A stretch of 64,000 nt of DNA, taken from positions 32,753-96,752 of the forward strand of contig CAZQKI010000001.1 of the NCBI GenBank assembly GCA_964592855.1, given 5' to 3'. The notes under the pieces are model-generated. The model saw nothing but the letters and a program-made list of their open reading frames with translations, did not search any database and had not been told where the DNA came from. This stretch comes from JAAYLN01 sp964592855. GTDB taxonomy: Bacteria; Verrucomicrobiota; Kiritimatiellia; RFP12; JAAYLN01. The position numbers and the translations under genes were made by a program. Position 1 is the stretch's first letter; the number at the start of each line of letters is the position of its first letter. Below, in pieces: positions 27,144 to 36,307 of the stretch.

Positions 27144-28661
27144 ATGCTTGATCGCATGCTTTACGCGATCATCTCCGATATTCATGCCAACCTCCCCGCG
27201 TGGAAATCTGTGCTGGCCGATTTGACGAGCCTGGGTGCCCAGCGCATCATCTGCCTGGGGGACGTCGTGGGCTATGGACCCCAGCCGCAGGAGGTGCTGG
27301 CCTCGTTGTACCGTCACGTGGATGCTTTTGTCATGGGCAATCACGACGCCGTGGTTTGCGGGAAGATGACCCCCGAGCGTTTCAACAAGCAGGCCCGCGT
27401 CCTGGTGGAGTGGAGCACCGAACAGGTTTCGCGCAAGGGGAAGGAGTTCCTGGCTGCGGCGGCGCTTTCGATTACGGGCGATGGCTTCACCTGCGTGCAT
27501 GGCGAAATGGGGCAGCCCGAAGCCTTCCGCTACATCGTCGGACCGGAGGACACGCAGCAGACGTGGCAAGCGACTCCGGTCCCGATCGTTTTCGTCGGCC
27601 ATACGCACCGTGCGTGCATGTTCGTCCGCGGCGCCAGCGGCGTCCCGCACCCCCTGCCGCCCGGGGATTTTGTGCTGGAGGATGGCAAGCGCTACATCGT
27701 CAATGTCGGCTCGGTCGGCTACCCGCGCGACGGCGACCCCCGCGCGAGCTATTGTCTCTACGACACCGAGGACCAGGTCGTCCGCTTCCGACGCGTACCC
27801 TTCGACTACGAGGCGTTGCGCCTCGCGGTGCAGGCGGCGGGACTGGAAACGAAGACGATGCCGCTGCTCAACCACGATCCGCTGCAGATGCACCGGCCGG
27901 TCCGCGACCAGTTGGAGTTCGATCCCGCCGACACCGATGCGCAGATGGCCAAGGGCGTGACGGTCTCGCGCGATCTGATGCGGCTGCGGAAGAGCAATCG
28001 CCGCTGGCGCAAGGTGGCGGTGGCGGGCATGGTCCTCGCCGCACTGATGGCGGGGGTCGCGGCGGCGTTTGCCCTGCACCGGTCCACGGTGGCCGAAACG
28101 GCCTTCCCCGACAAGCCGCTGCCGGTCCGCGAGGCCGTAGTCCCCTCGGATGTCTCCGGCAATCTTCTCCCGCCGCTTCCCTACGGCCTGTCGGGCAGGC
28201 TGGTGGCAGGGTGGCGCTACAGCTTCAATCGGCCGGACGACCAGAACCTGACGATCGAGAGCGACTTCTCGGGGCCTTCGCCACGCGTGCAGCTCGTCCA
28301 TGTCAAACGCGCCCAGTTGCGTCTGGAGGCCCCCGAGTGGGTCCTCAACAACACGGCGGACGGACGGCTGCGAGCGACCATCAATGCCTGGCGCGGCGAA
28401 GACTTCGTCGGCACGGTGAAGATCGTCGTGGTGGTGGATGAGCGCCTGGCCGCCACGGACAAGCATCCGCGCGAACGCGTCGTGTTGAACTTCGATCTGG
28501 CCTTGAACCGGAAGGCGTCCTGGGAAGAGACCAAGCGGATCATGGACATCAAGAAGCCCGCAATCTCCGGCAAGACCGAACGGGTGCGCTACCGCGTCGA
28601 GGCGGACTTCACCGGAACGCTCTCCCTCGCCGACCTCTCGCTCGTGCTGAGCAGGGAATGA
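27144..28661 (+). CDS. Membrane-anchored metallophosphoesterase (YfcE/MJ0936 type)
   Basis: The 505 residues begin with a complete calcineurin-like phosphodiesterase core: DIHANLPA (metal), GDVVGYGP, GNHDA, HGEMG and GHTHRA, then NVGSVGYPRDGDPRAS. A membrane helix follows near 294-311 (VAVAGMVLAALMAGVAAAFAL), then about 190 residues of a presumably periplasmic domain without recognised motif. The fusion of a cytoplasmic YfcE-like domain to a membrane-anchored tail is unusual. An alternative start is the ATG at 27156. The pseudopilin cluster starts 75 bases later. Confidence 0.8.
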   Translation: MLDRMLYAIISDIHANLPAWKSVLADLTSLGAQRIICLGDVVGYGPQPQEVLASLYRHVDAFVMGNHDAVVCGKMTPERFNKQARVLVEWSTEQVSRKGKEFLAAAALSITGDGFTCVHGEMGQPEAFRYIVGPEDTQQTWQATPVPIVFVGHTHRACMFVRGASGVPHPLPPGDFVLEDGKRYIVNVGSVGYPRDGDPRASYCLYDTEDQVVRFRRVPFDYEALRLAVQAAGLETKTMPLLNHDPLQMHRPVRDQLEFDPADTDAQMAKGVTVSRDLMRLRKSNRRWRKVAVAGMVLAALMAGVAAAFALHRSTVAETAFPDKPLPVREAVVPSDVSGNLLPPLPYGLSGRLVAGWRYSFNRPDDQNLTIESDFSGPSPRVQLVHVKRAQLRLEAPEWVLNNTADGRLRATINAWRGEDFVGTVKIVVVVDERLAATDKHPRERVVLNFDLALNRKASWEETKRIMDIKKPAISGKTERVRYRVEADFTGTLSLADLSLVLSRE

Positions 28662-28736
28662 CATAATTGTGTTCCCTCGTGCGCGAAAAGGACGTAAGAT
28701 GTTGTGTACTTTAATGATGGAATCGGGAGACTGAAT

Positions 28737-29138
28737 ATGAAACGCGATAAAAGTGATGAAAGCCGTCGCTCACGGGTTGGTTTCACCTTGGTGGAACTGT
28801 TGCTGGTCGTCACGATTCTGGGCATTCTGGCCGCCGTGGTGGTAGTCAATTTCGCCGGACAGGGCGAGGAGACGCGCCGCAACACGACACGGGCCAGCAT
28901 CGCGGCGATCGGCACGGCGATCCAGGCCTACGAAGTGCGGATGGGCCGCTACCCGGAGAACCTCGACGACCTGACGGTCGCCACGGAATCGATGGCCCCG
29001 TTGCTGGACAAGAGCCGCCTGGCGGACTCGTGGGGTGTGGCCTTCCAGTACAAGAAGACGGGCAAGTTCGAATTCGAAATCCGTTCGGCGGGGCCGGATG
29101 CCCAGATGAACACCGAAGATGACATCACCAGCAAATAG
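28737..29138 (+). CDS. Major pseudopilin GspG-like
   Basis: The 133-residue protein has a type II prepilin site, G|FTLVELLLVVTILGILAAVVV, cut by prepilin peptidase before Phe. The C-terminal loop GPDAQMNTEDDI is the calcium-binding end of T2SS major pseudopilins. The start at 28737 follows GGGAGA. Three minor pseudopilin genes follow, in the standard G-H-I-J order. Confidence 0.9.
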   Translation: MKRDKSDESRRSRVGFTLVELLLVVTILGILAAVVVVNFAGQGEETRRNTTRASIAAIGTAIQAYEVRMGRYPENLDDLTVATESMAPLLDKSRLADSWGVAFQYKKTGKFEFEIRSAGPDAQMNTEDDITSK

Positions 29139-29207
29139 CCCGGGTCTCCGCCGGTCCGCTCCGGCAATGAACCTGGCAGAACGAACTGCCGACGCGAAAA
29201 GAGCCAG

Positions 29208-29861
29208 ATGACGTTAGTCTCGAACCGGCTGAAGCAAGGGTTCACCCTCCTTGAACTGCTGATGGTGGTGATCATTCTCGGCGTGATCACGGCCGTGCTG
29301 GTGCCTCAAATCGGTGCAGGCCTGGCCAGCACGCGGCTGGCCGCCGCGGCGCGGACGTCGATTCAGGCGGCCCGCTATGCCCGGACGATGGCGTTGCTCA
29401 ATCAGGCCGAGACGGATCTGATCCTCGGCCTGAAAAGCGGCGGGATCACGGTCATGGCCGCCGAGCGCACGGGAGAGAACGCCGTTCCCGCGGGGAGCGG
29501 CCTGCCGCAGACGACGCTCGCCGGCGATCCGGGTGCGGCGGAGAGCTCGGGAGAGACAGAGGAGGACGCAAGCCGCACCAACCGTCCCGCCGCCGTAGTG
29601 ACTGCCCAGAATTTTGCCGACGAACTCAAGGCGGAATACCAATGCGAAGGGGTTCAGTTCCGCTTCCTCGGCTATGCCGACAGCCTGGATGCAAAGGACT
29701 TGCCGGTGATGGACGACGAGGCCGTGGAGGCCCGGATCCGCTTCAGGAGCAATGGCACCTGCCGTCCGTTCAAGCTCCGCGTGCTGTTCGACGAAGAGGA
29801 ATGGATGGACGTTGAGTTCGATGTGACCGGCTCCGGAAAGGTTCTGGAAGATGCGAACTGA
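29208..29861 (+). CDS. Minor pseudopilin GspH-like
   Basis: The 217 residues start with the prepilin motif KQG|FTLLELLMVVIILGVITAVLV, followed by a helical stalk (RTSIQAARYARTMALLNQ) and a beta-rich head. It is longer than typical GspH, with a charged insert near residues 90-130. Its 3' end overlaps the next gene by 11 bases. Confidence 0.82.
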   Translation: MTLVSNRLKQGFTLLELLMVVIILGVITAVLVPQIGAGLASTRLAAAARTSIQAARYARTMALLNQAETDLILGLKSGGITVMAAERTGENAVPAGSGLPQTTLAGDPGAAESSGETEEDASRTNRPAAVVTAQNFADELKAEYQCEGVQFRFLGYADSLDAKDLPVMDDEAVEARIRFRSNGTCRPFKLRVLFDEEEWMDVEFDVTGSGKVLEDAN

Positions 29862-30264
29862 CGGTCAGGGAAAATCGGGGATGACCTTGATCGAGGTCCT
29901 GCTTGCCGCAACCATTCTGGGGCTCGGACTGGTGACGCTGCTGAGTGGCATCTCGAGTTGCCTGGCCGTCATGCGTGCCTCGCGCGAGTATCAGGCGGCG
30001 CAATGGGCGCTGAGCCTTGGCGAACTGACCCACCCGATGACCGAGGTGAAGGAAATCGATGATGTGAAAGTCGATGCCGACGGAGGCCTGGTCGAAGGTT
30101 TCGTGTTTGAGCGCACCGTCGATTCCAAAGAGGTCGCGGACGAACTGACGGACGATGGACTTTATGTTGTGCGGACACGCATCTCCTGGGGGACAGGTGG
30201 CGAAGGTCAAGCCGAAGAACTGGTGAGCTACCTCTGGCACAAGGGAGGCGGCAGCGTGAGATGA
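29851..30264 (+). CDS. Minor pseudopilin GspI-like
   Basis: The 137-residue protein has the prepilin-type N-terminus KSG|MTLIEVLLAATILGLGLVTLLSG, with Met after the cleavage site as is common in GspI. A small head follows. It overlaps both neighbours by short stretches, indicating a coupled operon. Confidence 0.82.
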   Translation: MRTDGQGKSGMTLIEVLLAATILGLGLVTLLSGISSCLAVMRASREYQAAQWALSLGELTHPMTEVKEIDDVKVDADGGLVEGFVFERTVDSKEVADELTDDGLYVVRTRISWGTGGEGQAEELVSYLWHKGGGSVR

Positions 30265-31154
30265 GTACCCTGTACGACTTCCAGCCCCGGCGCCGGGGAT
30301 TCACGTTGATCGAGCTGATGCTCGCGGTCACCCTGATGGCCGCCATCGCGGCGGTGACCTATTTCAGCTTTGATGCAGGCACCCGCGCCTGGCGCACCGG
30401 GACGGAACTCGCGAACAGCCTGCACCACGCCGACTATGTCCTGGAGCAGCTGGCGATGGGGCTGCGTTCGGCCTGCTACCCCGATGCCGCCACGCCGACC
30501 GGCCGTTACGGCCTGACCCTGGTGAACAACGGCGACGGTGAGCAGGCGCGCGACACGCTGGGCTGGGTGAAACTGGGGACGGCGCTTGTCGGGGCCGATT
30601 CGCCCATTGTGGGAACGCCCCACCGCGTCGAGGTATCGGTCATGGACCCCGGCCAGAGCGAAGTGCCCGGCCAGGAAGCAGGCGGCCTGTCGGTCATCGC
30701 CTGGCGGATCGTGGCGCTGTCGGAGGATTTTGATCCGAAGGACTCGGTTAAGCCGATGATCCTGACCTCCCGCGTCATTGGGTTCAACTGCCGCGTGCTG
30801 AATCCCGAGAACAATCTGCAGGAAGGCGATGCCCCGTCGGCGGACGATGAACTGAAGTGGGACGACGAGTGGGAGAACGACTTCACGAACCGCCTGCCGT
30901 ATGCCGTCGAACTGAGTCTCTATCTCGAGCCGGCGCGCGAGCGCGAGCCTCCGCTGGAGGTGAAGCGCATCGTGGAGATTCCGCTGGCGCCACTTTCTTG
31001 GTCCGACAAGGGCGCCGCAGGGGGGCGCGCAGGCGCCGCGGGGTCGTCGGGAGGCGGTGCGAATCGCACGCGAAACGTGCGACAGGGTGCGGACGGAGCG
31101 AACGGCCAGGGGCTTTCGCCTCGGCCCCCCAAGACGGATGGCACGACCCCGTAG
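30261..31154 (+). CDS. Minor pseudopilin GspJ-like
   Basis: The 297-residue protein has prepilin motif RRG|FTLIELMLAVTLMAAIAAVTYF and the large head expected for GspJ. The last 50 residues are Gly/Ala/Arg-rich and probably disordered. It overlaps the previous gene by four bases. No other T2SS genes (ATPase, secretin, prepilin peptidase) are in the window. Confidence 0.8.
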   Translation: MSTLYDFQPRRRGFTLIELMLAVTLMAAIAAVTYFSFDAGTRAWRTGTELANSLHHADYVLEQLAMGLRSACYPDAATPTGRYGLTLVNNGDGEQARDTLGWVKLGTALVGADSPIVGTPHRVEVSVMDPGQSEVPGQEAGGLSVIAWRIVALSEDFDPKDSVKPMILTSRVIGFNCRVLNPENNLQEGDAPSADDELKWDDEWENDFTNRLPYAVELSLYLEPAREREPPLEVKRIVEIPLAPLSWSDKGAAGGRAGAAGSSGGGANRTRNVRQGADGANGQGLSPRPPKTDGTTP

Positions 31155-31161
31155 ACGGGGC

Positions 31162-32451
31162 TCACAGCCGCTGGATGAGCACAGCCATCGTGGTGGCGTA
31201 GAGATCGCCACCGGTGGTGCGCCAGCAGTCATCCGCAAGCCAGCGAGCGCCGCCTTTGCCTGTCGTGACGCACTGCGTCGAAAGACGTTCGGAAATTTCC
31301 TCCATCGTTTGCCGGTCGTCCATCCGGGTCGAAACGCGCGCCAGAAAGTAGTCGCGGTAGTAGTCCTCGCGCGTGGTGTCTTGCTTGGCGCGGAGCGTCC
31401 GGAGCAGGGAGGCGGCCGCATCGGCGGCGGGTTGCAGGGCGGGGTAGGTGCGTGCCGCGTCGAGCAGGGTGGCGGTGGCCATCGCGCTAAGCGTGAACCC
31501 GGCTTGTCCGGAAACGGGAACGCCCGGCGCACGATAGCCGAACTCGTGCCCGTTCGATTGCTGCTGCAACCAGGCCAGGCCGCGGCGGAGGTGGCCCTGG
31601 CTGTCCTGCCAGCCTTGCGCTCGAGCCTGCGTCAGCAGCGCGATTTGCCAGACGGTGAGCGCGGTGTTGCCGGGACCCTCGCGGTCGTAATCCCATCCGC
31701 CCTGGGCATTCTGCATGCTCAACGAAAAGGCGATGGCCCGTTCGCGCGCCGCCTGCACCGCCGGCGACCGGGCCAGAGCCGGCGGCATGGCGAGCAGCGC
31801 GTAGGAGGCCAAAGCGTGATTGTAGAGCCGTGCGCCTTTCGTCCTGCAGAAGGCGCCCTCGTCGGTCTGCATGGCGACCAAGGCCCCGATGCCGCGCTGG
31901 ATGGCACCGGCATAGTGTGCCGGCGCCTGCTGCTGCAGGGCCAGGAGCGACAAGGCGGTCAGGGCGGGACGGTAGGCGTCGTTGCCGCCCGTCTGCGAGG
32001 GTTGCCAGGTTCCATCCGTCTCCTGCTGTCCGGCGATCCAGTCGGCGGCTGCGCGGGTGTGGCGATCCAGGGCCATCGCGCGCTGCGCCGCGGTTTCCGC
32101 GTTGTGCGTGCCGATTCGCGAAAAGAGATAAAGCCCGAGCAGGACGGCAAGCGAGGCGGCCATCGCGAGGCGAACGGGGGTGAACGCCAGACGCAGGACC
32201 GGTGCCGGCCGGGCGGCCTCGCCGGGAATCGCCCGCAGGATGCGCGCGGTCAGATCCGCGCCCGGATCGCGGGTTGGAACGGCGCGCAGCGCGGAGACCG
32301 TTGCCTTCGTTGCCGCGACTTCCGCCGCGCAAACGGGGCAGGAGGACAGATGGGCCTTGAAGCGCGTGGACGCCTGAGCACCCAATGCGCCCAAAGCCCA
32401 TGCCGAGGCATCGGCGCGCCGACGACACGTTTTCGGTTGTTCGCTAGTCAT
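31162..32451 (-). CDS. Zinc-finger anti-sigma factor fused to a prenyltransferase/squalene-cyclase-like repeat domain
   Basis: The 429-residue protein starts with an anti-sigma zinc finger (HLSSCPVC, with an earlier Cys near residue 9) and a membrane helix near 93-110 (AMAASLAVLLGLYLF). It then has about 300 residues of alpha/alpha-toroid repeats: WIAGQQETDGTWQPS, ALVAMQTDEGAFC, AFSLSMQNAQGGWDYDREG and LAWLQQQSNGHEFG. Such QxxDGxW/GGW repeats define squalene-cyclase-like folds. The gene overlaps the ECF sigma gene by eight bases. The extracytoplasmic toroid may act as the sensor. Confidence 0.8.
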   Translation of the reverse strand: MTSEQPKTCRRRADASAWALGALGAQASTRFKAHLSSCPVCAAEVAATKATVSALRAVPTRDPGADLTARILRAIPGEAARPAPVLRLAFTPVRLAMAASLAVLLGLYLFSRIGTHNAETAAQRAMALDRHTRAAADWIAGQQETDGTWQPSQTGGNDAYRPALTALSLLALQQQAPAHYAGAIQRGIGALVAMQTDEGAFCRTKGARLYNHALASYALLAMPPALARSPAVQAARERAIAFSLSMQNAQGGWDYDREGPGNTALTVWQIALLTQARAQGWQDSQGHLRRGLAWLQQQSNGHEFGYRAPGVPVSGQAGFTLSAMATATLLDAARTYPALQPAADAAASLLRTLRAKQDTTREDYYRDYFLARVSTRMDDRQTMEEISERLSTQCVTTGKGGARWLADDCWRTTGGDLYATTMAVLIQRL

Positions 32452-33004
32452 GGCTTTCAGCTCTGGTTTCCAAGTGTTGCCGCAGTTCGCGCAGGCCGTT
32501 GAACATGCGCGACTTCACCGTTCCCACCGGTATTCTCAAGATCTTCGCCACTTCCGAATATTCCAGTTCCTGCAAGACCCCGAGCGTAATCACCTCCCGG
32601 AGGCGGGGCGACAGCCGCGCGAGCGCCTGCTGCAATTCATCCGACAAGCCGGCGGGCGCCCGGGTCTCGGCCGCTTCAGCCGCGACTTCGGCCAGCTCCG
32701 TCATCTTTTCCCGCAGCCGTTTCCGCCGTTGGCGGCGCCGGAGTTCATCGATCCAGACCTGCCGGGCCAGCAGGTAGAGAAAGGTCGTGAACTTGGCGCT
32801 TGGCCGATAGCGGTTCCGGTAGCGGTAGAGCCGTACAAAAGTCTGCTGAACCAAGTCTTCCGCATCTCTATCAACGCCGGACCGCAGGAAAAAGTTCAAT
32901 AAGGGGCGTTGATGCCGACGGACAAGGGACTCGAAAGCCTCGCGATTGCCGTCGCGGGTGAGCAGCATGAGCGAGGTGTCGTTGTCGGAAGGAGGGTCGG
33001 ACAT
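32444..33004 (-). CDS. ECF-family RNA polymerase sigma factor
   Basis: The 186 residues contain sigma region 2 (FESLVRRHQRPLLNFFLRSGVDRDAEDLVQQTFVRLYRY...FTTFLYLLARQVWIDELRR) and region 4 (LSPRLREVITLGVLQELEYSEVAKILRIPVGTVKSRMFNGLRELRQ). It overlaps its probable cognate anti-sigma gene by eight bases. No target promoter could be recognised with confidence. Confidence 0.93.
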   Translation of the reverse strand: MSDPPSDNDTSLMLLTRDGNREAFESLVRRHQRPLLNFFLRSGVDRDAEDLVQQTFVRLYRYRNRYRPSAKFTTFLYLLARQVWIDELRRRQRRKRLREKMTELAEVAAEAAETRAPAGLSDELQQALARLSPRLREVITLGVLQELEYSEVAKILRIPVGTVKSRMFNGLRELRQHLETRAESHD

Positions 33005-33027
33005 GAGCGGGTTGGTCCGGGCTTCGC

Positions 33028-33810
33028 CTAGTTTTCGGGTTTGCGTTGAGCGAAGAACCAGGCCAGAACGGATTTGTCGGCGTAGGTCACGCCCCAGACG
33101 CCATGGCCCTGCCCCGGATATTCACGGTACTGGACCGGGGCGCCAAGCGCCTGCAGCGCGGCGTACATGTCGCGGCCGCGGCACACAGGGACGGCTCCGT
33201 CCATTTCTCCGTGAAAGATCCAGATCGGCAGATGCCTGAGCCGGGGCGACTCAGCCGTGTCGCCGCCGCCGCAAACGATCAGAGCTGCCGCAAAGCGCGC
33301 GGGATAGCGCTGGATGGCGTCCCAAGTGCCATAGCCGCCCATCGAAATACCCGTCACATAAATGCGCTGGGGGTCGACGGGCAGCGTGGCGCACTGTTGT
33401 CCGAAAAGCTCCAGCGCCAGGCGCATCGGGGCCGACGGGGTCTCGGGCATGGTATGCCGCGGCAGCGACCAGGGCGTGTCAACCCATTGACGTCCCGCGG
33501 GACATTGGGGAACGATCAGGATCGCCGGGTCGTTGCTGATGCCTCCGTATTGAATGAGCGAAGCGATGCCATGCACGAGCTGGCTGGTGTTGTTTGTTCC
33601 GCGCTCACCCGCGCCATGGAAGAACAGCACGATCGGCAGCTTCCGACCGGGCGCGATGCCCGCGGGAAGGTAGCGGCGGAAAAGCAGCGTTTCTCCCGTC
33701 GGAGAGGTGTAGATCTCGGGGGTGGTGACCTCAGTGGGTTTTTCAGCCCGGACAGCCGTGGCGATCATGGTCAATGCTCCTAACGCCAACAGGATTCGAA
33801 AACTCGCCAT
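33028..33810 (-). CDS. Secreted alpha/beta-hydrolase, PHB depolymerase/esterase-like
   Basis: The 260-residue protein has a signal peptide (FRILLALGALTMIATAVRA) and an alpha/beta-hydrolase core. The core has oxyanion region FFHGAGERG, nucleophile S156 in GISMGGYG, acid D204 in HGEMDGAVP and H236 in GQGHGVW. This matches the LpqC/poly(3-hydroxybutyrate) depolymerase-like and feruloyl-esterase-like group. The start at 33810 has AGGAGG four bases upstream; the adjacent ATG at 33813 is too close. It follows nadA by 13 bases. Confidence 0.82.
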   Translation of the reverse strand: MASFRILLALGALTMIATAVRAEKPTEVTTPEIYTSPTGETLLFRRYLPAGIAPGRKLPIVLFFHGAGERGTNNTSQLVHGIASLIQYGGISNDPAILIVPQCPAGRQWVDTPWSLPRHTMPETPSAPMRLALELFGQQCATLPVDPQRIYVTGISMGGYGTWDAIQRYPARFAAALIVCGGGDTAESPRLRHLPIWIFHGEMDGAVPVCRGRDMYAALQALGAPVQYREYPGQGHGVWGVTYADKSVLAWFFAQRKPEN

Positions 33811-33823
33811 CATCCCTCCTGAT

Positions 33824-34729
33824 TTATCGTTGCTGGACCATGCGCTCGACGGCGCGCAGAGCGGGCAGACGGATGGATTCGGGTACCGTGACCACATGCT
33901 GCATGTCTTCGAGCGACCAGAGCACTTTCTCGAGGGTGATCCGCTTCATGTTCGGACAGACGAGGAGCTCGGATGCGGCAAAGAAGGTTTTGCCGGGGTT
34001 CTCCTTGCGCAGCCGGTGCAGCATGTCGGTTTCCGTCGCGACGATAAAGGATGTGGCCGAAGATTCCTTCGGGTAGCGCAGCATGCCGCTGGTCGAAAGG
34101 ACGGCATCCGCCAGCGCGACGACCTCGGCGCGGCATTCGGGATGGGCCATCACGGCAGCTCCGGGATGGGCCTTGCGCGCGGCCACGATGTCGTCCGGTG
34201 ATAGCCTGGCATGTGTCGGACAAAATCCCGGATACAGGATCATCCTGCGGCCGGTGACCTTCTGGACATAGCTTCCGAGGTGCTGGTCGGGAACGAAGAG
34301 GATCTCCCGTTCAGCAGGAATCTCCGCCACGATCTTGGCCGCATTGGCGGATGTGCAGCAGATGTCGCTCTCGGCTTTGACCTCGGCGCTGGAGTTGACG
34401 TAGGTCACCACGATGGCGCCGGGGTGCTTGGCCTTGAGCGCGCGGACGGCCTCCACGGGCGCCATGGTCACCATGGGGCATCCCGCATGCAGGTCCGGAA
34501 TGAGGACGGTCTTCTTCGGACTCAGAATGGCCGCGGTCTCGGCCATGAAATAGACGCCGCAGAAGACGATGACCTCCGCATCCGTGTCGGCGGCCTTGCG
34601 GCTGAGTTCGAGCGAGTCGCCGCAGAAATCGGCGACATCCTGAACCTCGGGGATCTGGTAGTTGTGCGCCAGAATGACAGCCTTGCGGACCTGCGCGAGT
34701 TCGCGGATGCGTTCGGGAAGGGGCTTCAT
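33824..34729 (-). CDS. nadA: Quinolinate synthase
   Basis: Condenses iminoaspartate with dihydroxyacetone phosphate to form quinolinate in NAD synthesis. The 301-residue length is usual. The three 4Fe-4S ligands match C84 (HAGCPM), C170 (PGFCPTHARL) and C258 (LVCPNMKRITLEKV). The AHNYQIPEVQD N-terminus and YVNSSAEVKAESD are conserved. The start at 34729 excludes a 77-residue extension that overlaps pcnB. nadB is not in the window. Confidence 0.95.
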   Translation of the reverse strand: MKPLPERIRELAQVRKAVILAHNYQIPEVQDVADFCGDSLELSRKAADTDAEVIVFCGVYFMAETAAILSPKKTVLIPDLHAGCPMVTMAPVEAVRALKAKHPGAIVVTYVNSSAEVKAESDICCTSANAAKIVAEIPAEREILFVPDQHLGSYVQKVTGRRMILYPGFCPTHARLSPDDIVAARKAHPGAAVMAHPECRAEVVALADAVLSTSGMLRYPKESSATSFIVATETDMLHRLRKENPGKTFFAASELLVCPNMKRITLEKVLWSLEDMQHVVTVPESIRLPALRAVERMVQQR

Positions 34730-34748
34730 GTAGTTTTTACGGCGGCGT

Positions 34749-36236
34749 TCACACGGGAGGCCCAGCCTCCGCGGGGGCTGCACCACCGGAAGAAACACCC
34801 TCGCCGTCAGGTGCCCGGCGCGCGTGCCGGCGTCCGCCGCGGCGCTTGCGTCTGCGGTTGTGCCCGGCAGGGGCGTCGCCCTCCGTTTGCCCGCCCTCCG
34901 CCGCTTCGGCGGGTGCGTCGTCGCGGACGACTTGTTCAGGCGTTTCCGCGTCAGGATCATCCGGGTGCGGACGCGGGTGACGACGGGGGTTTTCGCTCGG
35001 GTGGTCGGCGTGATGGTGAACCGCGGGCATCAGCGCCTGCCAGACATCCAGAATATGCATGGACTCGCCCGTCAACGCCAAACGGATGCGGGCCAGGCAC
35101 AGCGCATCGGCGAACTCCGCCGCGCGCCCCGCGCGGATCCGCCGGCCGGGGGCCGGCATCGCACTGAAGCGCTGCTGGTCGTCCAGCAGATGCACGGCGT
35201 GGAAGTAAATGGCTTTGGGCACCTTGAAGCGGGTGTTGAAATCCTCCAGGCACCGCTCGGCAATCTCCAGCTGGTTGATGTTCCGCGCGTCGGCCTTCCG
35301 GGCGGTTTCGACGGCCGCCTGGAAAATCGGATACGCCAGCACGGCGAGGTGCAGTCCGTTCGAAAAGTCCCCGCCGGCCCGCCGCTCCAGTTCGTCCATC
35401 TGGGCGAGATAGCTCCAGAGGGGCGACTTCTCCTTGCCGGACTGCTTGACGTAGCGGTCGAGATGGGGCATCAGGGCTGCCATCATGCGCGTCTCCCAGA
35501 GCAGCTTGAACGTCTTGGCGGAGGCGTTGAAGCCGAAGAGGCGGAAGATCTCTTCCAGTACGCGGGCGTCCGAGGCCTGCGCAATCTCCTGGTGATGGGT
35601 GCAGATGGCGCGATAGGTCTTCTTTTCGATAGTCAGGTCGAGGCGCGCCGCCAGGCGGACGGCCCGCATCATCCGTACGGGATCTTCACGGAAGCGGACG
35701 TTGGGATCGCCGATGGCCCGCAGCGTCCGCTGATCCAGATCGTGCAATCCACCGACATAATCGATGATGTCAAAGCTCTTGATGTCGTAGAAGAGACCAT
35801 TGACGGTGAAGTCGCGTCGCTTCGCATCCTCCTCCGGGGTGCCGAAGGTGTTGTCGCTGTTCTGGTAGAGGGCGCCCGGAGCATTCTCGTCCGCAACCGT
35901 CACGGTTTCGTCGGGTTGTTTGCGGAAGGTGCTGGTTTCGATGACCTGGTTGCCGAAAATAACATGCGCCAGGCGGAAGCGGCGGCCGATGAGAAAGCAG
36001 TTGCGGAAGAGCCGCTTGATTTCCCGGGGTTGGGCGTCGGTACTGACGTCGAAGTCCTTGGGCTGCCGGCCCAGCAGGAGGTCGCGGACGCTGCCGCCGA
36101 CCAGATAGCCTTTGAATCCGGCCTCATTGAGGCGGTAAAGCACCTTGAGCGCTTCGGGCGCGATGTTCTTGCGTGAAATAGGATGTTCGGCGCGTGGCCG
36201 GATGACAACCTGTTTGGGTTTTCGGAAAAATAGCAT
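34749..36236 (-). CDS. pcnB: Poly(A) polymerase PcnB
   Basis: Nucleotidyltransferase of 495 residues. The head shows GYLVGGSVRDLLLGRQPKDFDVSTDA with the catalytic Asp pair, and FLIGRRFRLAHV, a sign of bacterial PcnB over CCA-adding enzymes. It continues with RRDFTVNGLFYD and REDPVRMMRAVRLAARL. The C-terminus is rich in His, Arg and Asp, as in RNA-binding tails of PcnB. It adds 3' A-tails to RNA for decay. The start at 36236 agrees with the promoter at 36308-36336. Confidence 0.9.
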   Translation of the reverse strand: MLFFRKPKQVVIRPRAEHPISRKNIAPEALKVLYRLNEAGFKGYLVGGSVRDLLLGRQPKDFDVSTDAQPREIKRLFRNCFLIGRRFRLAHVIFGNQVIETSTFRKQPDETVTVADENAPGALYQNSDNTFGTPEEDAKRRDFTVNGLFYDIKSFDIIDYVGGLHDLDQRTLRAIGDPNVRFREDPVRMMRAVRLAARLDLTIEKKTYRAICTHHQEIAQASDARVLEEIFRLFGFNASAKTFKLLWETRMMAALMPHLDRYVKQSGKEKSPLWSYLAQMDELERRAGGDFSNGLHLAVLAYPIFQAAVETARKADARNINQLEIAERCLEDFNTRFKVPKAIYFHAVHLLDDQQRFSAMPAPGRRIRAGRAAEFADALCLARIRLALTGESMHILDVWQALMPAVHHHADHPSENPRRHPRPHPDDPDAETPEQVVRDDAPAEAAEGGQTEGDAPAGHNRRRKRRGGRRHARRAPDGEGVSSGGAAPAEAGPPV

Positions 36237-36267
36237 GATTGAAGGAGAGTCAAACCGTGTTAAGCGA

Positions 36268-36295
36268 TGCCAGGACAAGAAAGATGTCCCTGGCA
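36268..36295 (-). promoter_or_regulatory. Inverted repeat in the pcnB leader
   Basis: TGCCAGG...ACA and TGT..CCTGGCA arms pair around a 6-base centre, with one bulged base, about 32 bases ahead of the pcnB ATG and inside the predicted transcript. It could be an RNA stem or an operator. No regulator is known for it. Confidence 0.45.
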
Positions 36296-36307
36296 AAATG
36301 TGCAGAC

